NCBI GenBank assembly: GCA_028456385.1
Contig: JALNQF010000108.1
Span: forward strand, 62,001-126,000
DNA: 64,000 bases
Source of the DNA: Ophiosphaerella korrae
Taxonomy: Eukaryota > Ascomycota > Dothideomycetes > Pleosporales > Phaeosphaeriaceae
Direction of reading: 5' to 3'
Shown here in pieces: positions 57,040 through 64,000 of the stretch (its first letter is position 1; each line of letters begins with the position of its first letter). The notes under the pieces were generated by a model. That model saw only the letters and a list, made by a program, of their open reading frames with translations, had not been told where the DNA came from and did not search any database. Made by a program: the position numbers and the translations under genes.

Positions 57040-59428
57040 ATGTCAAAAGATCCTCAATTTACGCTAGAAATTGATAACACTCAACAATTCGAAACCGTGT
57101 GTGACCAGGGTATCGAGGAGAATGCTATAATAGGGAGCGGTCATAGTCATAGAAAGTTTGAGAGTAATCTATCCACAAATTTAGCGACCTCGTCACCAAG
57201 AAAATAACAATACTACAGATGACGAGACTTTGTTGCCAAAGATGGCATCCGAGGCACTGATAGAGGATGAAATCGACCACATTTCGTCTCTAGTAATCGA
57301 TACCAACTCTCCAAAGAACAGAGATAGTACCTCCGGTCCTAATTCGAATTTCGCCGAACGAGATCTTGAAGCTATGTCTAAAAATATAACTTCACGGAAT
57401 GGCATTGTCACTAACCCTACAGGTAGCAACATAGTGCACGAAACATCCGACGTTTCCGTGTCTTCAAATCAAGACATGCTAACTCGTTTTTCTCACAAGG
57501 GAGAGATTTCGGGAATGAAGAACCTTGGGTTTTCTCGCGAACATAACCGGCTCACCCACAGCTTAACAGTAGCCTTCAGGCGAGATGCTTTCTCCCATCG
57601 CGATTTCGTGCCGAGGAGTCAATTGGATGCACTCGTGACTCAAAAATCCGTCAATCGGGAGCTTGCTCGAACCGCATATTTTCCAATGAAGTTGGCTCAT
57701 CGCATTCGGAAAGCGACGGCGGCTATTCAGATTGGAACATCACCTGCTTGGGGTGACGAAATCAGAATCCAGGGAAAGAATATGTCTCAAGTTGGATCAT
57801 CATCTCAGAATATATCTTACCAACTGATCTTTGCCATCCTGGTATTGATAGACCGGCCATCCAAAATCTGGTCATTTGTCCGAGAGGGCGTCAGTGATGC
57901 CGATCTTCCGCTTTGCAAAGTTCTACGGCACAAACAATCCCATGCCTACTTTCAGCTCAAGCGCAGTGAGAAAGTTGAAGGCTCATTGCATTGTCTCAAG
58001 AAAACGCGTGATATATTCAAATTTGAGCAAGTCCAGTGGGCGGTTCTTGTGCCTTCTTTTAAAAACCGCGAGAGTGGAGGAGTATCACATAGTCTGATAA
58101 ACACTCAACAAATCATGCCCTTTGTGTCCTGGAGCGTTACCAGCAGGTTTGGTGGATTTGGCGAAGTTTTCAAAGCCGAAATTCATTCCGATCATCACTC
58201 CCTCGCTCAAGATGAGGTATAAATCAACCTACCTGCTTATTCAAATTATATTACTAATTTTGTTCAGGTGCCCAATAATATCGTTGCAGTAAAGAGACTG
58301 TTTAGAAATGACTCTACAGCCTTCAAAAGCGAAGCAGCAGTCCTCGAAAGACTAAGCACGAGGCACCATTCTCATCCTCACCTTATCACTCTTCTGGCAA
58401 CATTTGAGAGGGAGGGGAGTTTTTTTCTCTTACTTCCTTGGGCTGAGATGGATCTCGAGTGCTACTGGAAGTCAAAGGGAACCAGTCCTTCTCCTGGAAA
58501 TGGCGCTTTGGCAACATGGATGATCAAGCAATGCCAAGGTGTTGCAGAAGCGCTTTCAAAGATTCATCGTTACGAAACCTCTCTGGGAACTTTGATGCCT
58601 CATGAAGGAAGTGAACTACCTACAGAGCCATCCACGACTCATGAACGCTCCAGCCCAAATTCTGGTCACAGCCCCAAAGATCATATACTGTTCGGCCGCC
58701 ATGGAGATATAAAGCCAAGGAACATACTTTGGTTTCCTAATCGGGAGTTTGGCGTCCTCAAAATTACCGACTTTGGAACAACAAGATTCACATCTGAATC
58801 TGTTACGACCTCGTGGAATAAAAGTTCCATCCCGGATACAATAACTTATCGCTCTCCGGAATGTCACCTCCCTCACGGAAAGCTCAGCGTACAGTGCGAT
58901 GTCTGGTCTCTTGGATGCGTATATCTGGAATTTATGTGTTGGTATTCTGGCGGTGGAAAATATGTGGAGAAGTTAAGAACGAAGCGTAGGTTAGGCTATG
59001 AGACTGATTGCTTCTTTGTAGTTGAAAGGTTTGACGAGCCTCATGGTGTGCGAGCCAATGTAAAAAAATGTGTCATTGATGTAAGCCCATTTCAAAAGCT
59101 GCTTCTCCAGGATACAACGCTACACCAGTTGCTTACGGAGCCACTCCAGACCATTACCGAATTGAGGAAAGAATTCTTACCTACTGATTCGTTAAATGCG
59201 CAATTAACTAAGTTGCTGAATGTTATCCAATATGATATGCTTGTTATACATGGGCCCGAACTAGATGCTGTGGCTCGGAGAGAAAGCTCCAGGGGTCTTC
59301 ATTACTCGGACGGTCTTACTGTACCTCCCTCACAAATACGTCACCGGAAGAGCTCTGGAAATATTGCAAGAAACCTACATGTTGAAAATTTGCATGATGC
59401 GATGCGCGGGATATCTGTAGCGAGCTAG
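57040..59428 (+). CDS. Protein kinase with the same N-terminal module as the kinase-HET protein
   Basis: Three exons (57040-57163, 57219-58216, 58268-59428) give 760 residues. The first intron (55 nt, GTAATC donor, CTACAG acceptor) removes an apparent frameshift and is in phase; the second is 51 nt. ATG context is CACCATG. After a disordered Ser/Asn-rich start comes a helical module (about 185-360: LIFAILVLIDRPSKIWSFV, FKFEQVQWAVLVPSF, MPFVSW) that aligns with residues 115-222 of the kinase-HET protein. The kinase has FGGFGEVFKAEI, VAVK, HGDIKPRN (Gly for Arg in HRD), a canonical DFG (ITDFGTTRF), YRSPECH and DVWSLGCVYLEF. No HET domain follows; the C-terminus is a ~150-residue helical tail. 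It looks catalytically competent. Its partner could be the neighbouring HET proteins; this is untested. Confidence 0.85.
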
Positions 59429-59471
59429 ATACCTGTGGTCAGAAATACATAGCGATTGGTACAGCAGGCCT

Positions 59472-59690
59472 TATTGGCCATTATATTGTGGCATACTAGG
59501 ATACACGTAGAAGTAGGAGGCAGATGGCGACCCGCAGTCGGCGAGATGAGTTGGAATATATGGCTTGAGTAGCTACATGACGAGTTGGTGTCGGAGGCTA
59601 TTTGCCTTCATCCGATCCTTTATCGGTGCCCACACAGAGCCGCATTGCTGACCTAAGCCTCCCCGATCACGTGTGGTTCTACTACACCAA
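59472..59690 (-). repeat. Second copy of the 19.2-kb hairpin repeat, 5' part missing
   Basis: The reverse complement of 59472-59690 matches 19221-19433. The outer hairpin arm present at 19191-19212 is absent, so this copy is truncated where the mosaic repeat begins. Confidence 0.65.
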
Positions 59691-59693
59691 AAT

Positions 59694-60125
59694 ATCTACT
59701 ATTACTCTTTAACTTAAAGGTTTACCTTTTTGCAGGGAGTTGCGAACTGCGAATCTTAATAGCTAATAATTGCTGTTAGAACACAGCTCTACTCCACTGC
59801 GGCAAACAACTAAAAAGGTGCGAATAATCAACAACGCTGATTATCGAAGTAGAACAGTGTATATTGCGCAAGGGCCCTCAGCCATTCGACTTCGGCTTGC
59901 GCAGCTCTGGCCTAGCTCGTAGCTTGACAATTGCCGTCTTCTAAATATTTCCTGTCTAAGGCTACTTGAATCTGCTATACGATAGCAAGGGTAGCAGGGA
60001 GAGGCTAGTTGGGACCGGAAGATCTCGACCATGGCTACAATTTTGGGTAACTGCAATTTCTGGAAATAGTTTGTAGACAGTCTTGAAATACAAATTTGAT
60101 CTACAATGAAGTGTTTTGGGTTCAC
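59694..60125. repeat. Mosaic of repeat part A fragments in both orientations
   Basis: 59694-59780 and 59926-60069 match part A in minus orientation (ends near 30950-31037, 30907-30965 and 30740-30800). 60070-60125 matches part A in plus orientation (30857-30912). About 145 bases (59781-59925) have no match that I see. This is a rearranged copy. Confidence 0.6.
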
Positions 60126-60126
60126 G

Positions 60127-60300
60127 TTATAAATGGATATACACAGACGACAACGCCATGTCCCTAGATTTAAGGAACTCCAAACAACCAATGCTAGCCA
60201 ATGCGATGTAACACCAGAAAATGCAAACTTCTTGCCGCCCACACACCCCGCTTCACATTCAACCTCACCGGGCTCTCAAAGTCTGCCTCGCAAGGCCTCG
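60127..60300 (-). repeat. Inverted copy of the F-box 3' flank
   Basis: Reverse complement of 30068-30275 with few differences; the GT microsatellite is reduced to a few units. It ends about 225 bases from the PTR2 stop at 60526. Confidence 0.8.
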
Positions 60301-60525
60301 AGACAGCGGTAGTGATGCGAGTAAGCAAGGCGACATCACACAAATCAAACAACGCTCTCACATCAAAAGACCACGGCAAATAGTCCCACGACAGCAAAGA
60401 CCATCATATAAACTACCAAAGCAAATAGGTATCATGCCCCGCCCACCATCTCTCCATGCCTTCAATTCTCATAACAAACCACGCACAGCCCTTGTCATCA
60501 CATGCAACCCATCCACATATCCATC

Positions 60526-62585
60526 TCAAGCATGATGTGCACTCTCCTCGCTAACACTATGCCTGCGGTCCTTCCCCACATAGTTCGAATCAGGCAGCAT
60601 ATTCAAGATATCCTCCTGCTTGTCGGTCGGGCGCTGATGGAACCAAAACAAGATACCACCAATAAACGCCAAAATCGCAACTGTCGTATAATTCCACACA
60701 AGCAGCGGATCTTCCGACAGCGACACAAACGCCTGGCCCAGCGCGTTGGAAAACGCCGACATGAAGTGCCAATACGAGGTGACGAGGGAGCGCATATTCT
60801 TGGGAGCCTTGGTGAAGGCGAATTCGAGGCCGGTGATGGAGGCGAAGATCTCAGAGAAGCCGACGAGGACGTAGGGCACGGACTGGACCCAGACGTTAAT
60901 GGGGGCCGGTCGGTTTTTGCACGAGTTCATAAATTTGCCGCAGGGGCCGGTTTTGTAGATGTAGTGTTGGATGACGGCGGCAGAGACCATGGCCATGGAG
61001 GCGAGTACGAAGCCGAGGGCGATGCGCTTGATGGGCGTGAGTTTGATGTTGGCTTTGCGGAGCGCAGGGTAGAGAAAATTGTCGACGATGGGGATGAAGA
61101 TGACGAGGGAGATGGGGTTGAGATTGGTGATGACGTCGTTGGGGACGCCGTTACGAGTCATGGTGGCGGCTTGAGAGGTCAAATTGTTGTTCATCTGGTT
61201 GTAAGATAGCCCTGAGCAACATATTAGCTCCCGATTTCAACAAGAATTAGGGCTAAAACTCACAGTAAAGAGGGATCCAGGTGAAGCAGGAGCAAGCACG
61301 TAGACCACGAGCAACCTGGTCAACCCATGCATCATCAAATTGCATCCAGTGCGGCTTGTTGGCACCAAGTTGGCTGGGCTTGACATCCTCCCAGAAGCGG
61401 TCGCTCTTGAAGTTCTTGCGCGTCCGGACAGGATTGACCGACCACTTGCCCTTAGTTGCGAGGCCGAGGAGCTTGAAAGCACGGATAAGTACGGAGCCAG
61501 TTGGCGGGCTAAGATGGTATTTCGAACGACAGAACCAGAGCACGATTGGACAGAAGCAGAACATGATAGTGGGCAAAAGCCACGCACACCAGAAGCCAAT
61601 GTACTTCTCAACATAAACCATAGAGATTTGGCCAAGAAGGGAACCCATGTTGATAAACATGTAGAAGTACTTGAAAGAATTAGCAAAAAAATTGTATGCG
61701 ATTCGGGGAGCAACATACCAAGAAGATTCGCGAGATAGTAATGTTCGGGTCTGAAATCACGCGCTCGCCAGTCTTGGAATCAATGACAACACGCGGCTTG
61801 GTCTGGCGATACTGCTCGGCGATCAAAGGTGAAATATTAGCTTTAAAGGCGCCAGTTCCGAATCCAAGTGTAATGACACCAAGAATGAAGGGCGCAATGG
61901 CCTTTCCACTTGTCAAAACACTAGGAATAGCAGAGATAATGAGGAGAACATGGCCTAAGATCGAGAAAGCGATTGCGATGAAGATGGTGTTGAATCGACC
62001 AAGGTATTCATCTGCGATGATAGCGCCCATAATGGGTGTGGTGTACGCCCAGAAAGAGTTGAATTGGCCAATACCAAAGGAGGCACGCTGGCCCATGTTA
62101 AGAGCACCGGCTATCATACGGTTAGCCTAACATTCGTACTAGGTATAATACGAGTCTTACGCTGTCCCTCCTCACGTGGGTCCCTGCCGGTGGTCTGGAC
62201 AACTCCATCGATTTTGGGAAGTGGCTGCTGAATGAAGTTGGTGTCTGCAAAGGTCAGTGCTACAATCATGGATGTGTGACACAGATGACGCACACAGCAC
62301 CTGACAACCATAGTAACCAAATCGCTCACACAGCTCGACAAACGCAATGGTGAATGCGGTCCAAGGAATCTTTCCAGAGACACGACGTAGCGTCAATAGA
62401 TCTTCGGACGTAGGTTCTTCGCCCTCCAAATCGGCCTCGAACTCAGCGGGAGGAGCATGTGGACTGTCCGTAGTATCGAAGCGAGCAAGAGCCTGCTTCT
62501 CTTGAACCTCGTACAAGGGTGTAGCAACTTTGGGCTCATTGCTCGTGGCCATGTCAACGGCGTTTTGCGCGGTGGCCGAAGTCAT
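60526..62585 (-). CDS. PTR2-type proton-coupled di/tripeptide transporter (POT family)
   Basis: Five minus-strand exons (62585-62294, 62244-62161, 62110-61719, 61669-61264, 61211-60526) sum to 1860 nt, 619 residues, all in phase. Introns are 49-52 nt. POT marks are FVELCERFGYYGCQVL followed across intron 1 by TNFIQQPLP, GIGQFNSFWAYTTPIMGAIIADEYLGRF (the PTR2 signature), FGTGAFKANISPLIAEQY, a FYMFINMGSLLGQ helix, NQMNNNLTSQA and NPISLVIFIPIVDNFLYP. Twelve membrane helices are expected. It imports small peptides with protons at the plasma membrane. The N-terminus is acidic and cytosolic, the C-terminus short. The intron 1 donor (GTGCGT) was chosen because it gives the family sequence in frame. 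Confidence 0.92.
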
Positions 62586-63524
62586 ATTGACAGTAGATGA
62601 AGAGTCAACCCTCGAAATGGAGGAGACAAGGTGAGCAGGAGCTCTAGATAAGTGAAAAGACCAGGGGAGAGCAGGCTACCGAGAAATAGATGAAGGTGAT
62701 GGGCCATTGGGCGCATCCCCACCGTGCAACCACAACGAGCTACGCGGGGTCGCTGTTTCAAGCAGGAGCATATCGCCGCGACGTTGCAATATCCCAAGCC
62801 GGCTAACCAACGCTCGAGTAAAAGCCGTGTTGCTATCGCTGATCCAAACGGCGCAGCCACTAGACACCGCCTAAGGCCCGAGAAGCAGTCCCAAGACGTT
62901 TGGCCCACCACGGCAACATTGACTTGCCTTGGCGCAAAGACGATCGCATGCCAATGAGGCGTCAGCCATCCACCCCTAGTCAAGCTCTTATCTTAACGAC
63001 CTATACTGCAGCCCCATTTCATGACGTCTCAATATTGCAGTCGCAAGCGTGCTGTGGCAGGTCCATCCGATGAACCGAGCACCAGGAAACGACTGAAACA
63101 TTCGCGAGACTGTATCGTCGACTTTACAGGGTGTCTCAATATGTTCCACAGGAGAGAGCATCAGTAGTCCATGTGGGCCAGTAGAGTGCGCGCGATTCCT
63201 TGCCCATCGCCGCCGCGCCGTCTGGGCGCGCAGCGGAGAACTTGGCGAGCTTGAGAGGCAAAAAATGCAAGATACGCTACGCAAAGTCCTCGGCACTCCA
63301 CAGCACTTAAAGAAACGGGTGCAAGATCCTGTTATATCGGCTAGGCCCGAAGAGGCAGGTTGAAACACTTTTTTCATATGCAGCCCGGCCAATCGATGTC
63401 CATCTCGTCCAGGACAATGTCCATATCTGTGCTAGCTGTTGCCAGGCGTCCTCCCATCATTGTTCTTGGCTTTGGAGGAGCAGAGTGCCCATGGCATTCT
63501 GTGCTCATTTCCTGACTGTTTGAG
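62586..63524. other. Intergenic, PTR2 upstream region
   Basis: 939 bases. Frames of 90-134 codons exist on the minus strand (62988-63392; 63374-63649). The latter ends in an acidic MDIVLDEMDIDW sequence that looks coding and may be a 3' exon of the gene at the right edge. Otherwise nothing is recognised. Confidence 0.4.
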
Positions 63525-63998
63525 TTAAGCTCCATGAAAAAGGCTGCGCTGATTGGCGAATGCTTCGTAATAGGAACAGACCTCTCCGCTGTCGTCGCAT
63601 GTAATGGCAAGACCGCTGATTTCCGCCCGCTTGGCAGGCTGACCTCCATCGTCTGTACTGGTAGAGTCCCAAGCGGGTAACGGAAATGCGGAACGGGAAG
63701 GTGGCGATGGGGACTGTTCAGTGGTAGTCCGAGGAATATGTTTTTGTGGAGATGGTGGTTCCTGGGTTTGGTGGAAGAAATCTTTGAAAGCTTGAGATGT
63801 TACTTCAGGCAGCTTACAAGGGTGCATCTTGGTTGAATCATACTTACCTCTTTGATAGATGCGTTGTAGTAGATCGGTCAAGTGCAGCATGGGATGCGAT
63901 AAGACCCACACACGCCTAGATACCGAAACCTGAAGGATTGCAGTCCAATCCATTGAGCTCCGGCGTGACGGGTGGAAGTAGCCATGGTAATCCACTGT
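63525..63998 (-). CDS. Partial hypothetical protein at window edge
   Basis: The minus-strand frame is open from the right edge to a stop at 63525 (about 156 codons in view) and rich in Pro/Ser/Thr in its second half, like a disordered region. No ATG in this frame is convincing near the edge, so the gene probably starts outside the window. An intron near 63540-63620 could instead splice it to the frame ending at 63374. No family is recognised, and it could be non-coding. Confidence 0.35.
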   Translation of the reverse strand, partial: TVDYHGYFHPSRRSSMDWTAILQVSVSRRVWVLSHPMLHLTDLLQRIYQRGKYDSTKMHPCKLPEVTSQAFKDFFHQTQEPPSPQKHIPRTTTEQSPSPPSRSAFPLPAWDSTSTDDGGQPAKRAEISGLAITCDDSGEVCSYYEAFANQRSLFHGA

Positions 63999-64000
63999 TG

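Noticed and set aside
57164..57218. Frameshift in the second kinase gene
   Set aside because: A 55-nt intron with a CTACAG acceptor restores the frame exactly, so the gene is treated as intact.
60502..61209. 235-codon plus-strand frame rich in Gly and Asp
   Set aside because: Antisense of the last PTR2 exon, which has unmistakable transporter motifs.
1..64000. tRNA, rRNA or CRISPR arrays
   Set aside because: No B-box plus cloverleaf combination, no rRNA blocks and no spaced direct repeats were found; CRISPR is not expected in a fungal genome.

Overview
The window looks like nuclear DNA of a filamentous ascomycete, most likely a Dothideomycete of the Pleosporales type. The evidence is short introns (45-85 nt, GTRNGT donors, CTRAC branch sites), HET-domain genes, a Zn2Cys6 regulator, fungal plant-cell-wall hydrolases (GH29, GH67), a Kei1 homologue and many genes broken in ways that resemble repeat-induced point mutation (RIP). 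The genus cannot be fixed from the sequence alone.

Layout. 0-7 kb is a decayed strip: a HET-domain pseudogene, a phosphatidylserine-decarboxylase-like gene with one in-frame TAG, an unrecognised remnant, an intact SRPBCC/START-like gene and a shattered cytochrome P450. 7.5-14.6 kb has two intact secreted proteins (alpha-L-fucosidase, DUF1996 protein) separated by 3.6 kb of apparently empty DNA. 15-20 kb is a frameshifted hypothetical gene and a repeat zone with a Fot1/pogo-like element bounded by ~60-bp terminal inverted repeats. 20.2-26.4 kb holds a secreted Lys/Ser-rich repeat protein with a Cys-rich tail and two divergent MFS transporter genes, each closed by a nonsense codon. 26.8-30.1 kb is the most conserved part (Kei1 homologue, F-box protein). 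30-40 kb is an intact MFS transporter divergent from a Zn2Cys6 regulator, set between two copies of one dispersed repeat. 39-47 kb has an ankyrin protein with a fungal STAND-type N-terminus, a GH67 alpha-glucuronidase and an aldehyde dehydrogenase.

47.8-59.4 kb is the most interesting section: a stand-alone HET protein, a 1299-residue gene that splices into a protein kinase fused to a HET domain, and a second kinase that shares the first one's upstream N-terminal module but has no HET domain. Related AT-rich repeats lie in opposite orientation on each side of the kinase-HET gene. HET domains are known from allorecognition and programmed cell death in fungi, so this is a candidate non-self-recognition locus; that is inference. 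The right end has a mosaic repeat, an intact PTR2 peptide transporter and an open frame that runs to the window edge.

Exon boundaries were assigned by eye from splice signals, frame continuity and family motifs. For every gene called intact the exon lengths sum to a multiple of three.
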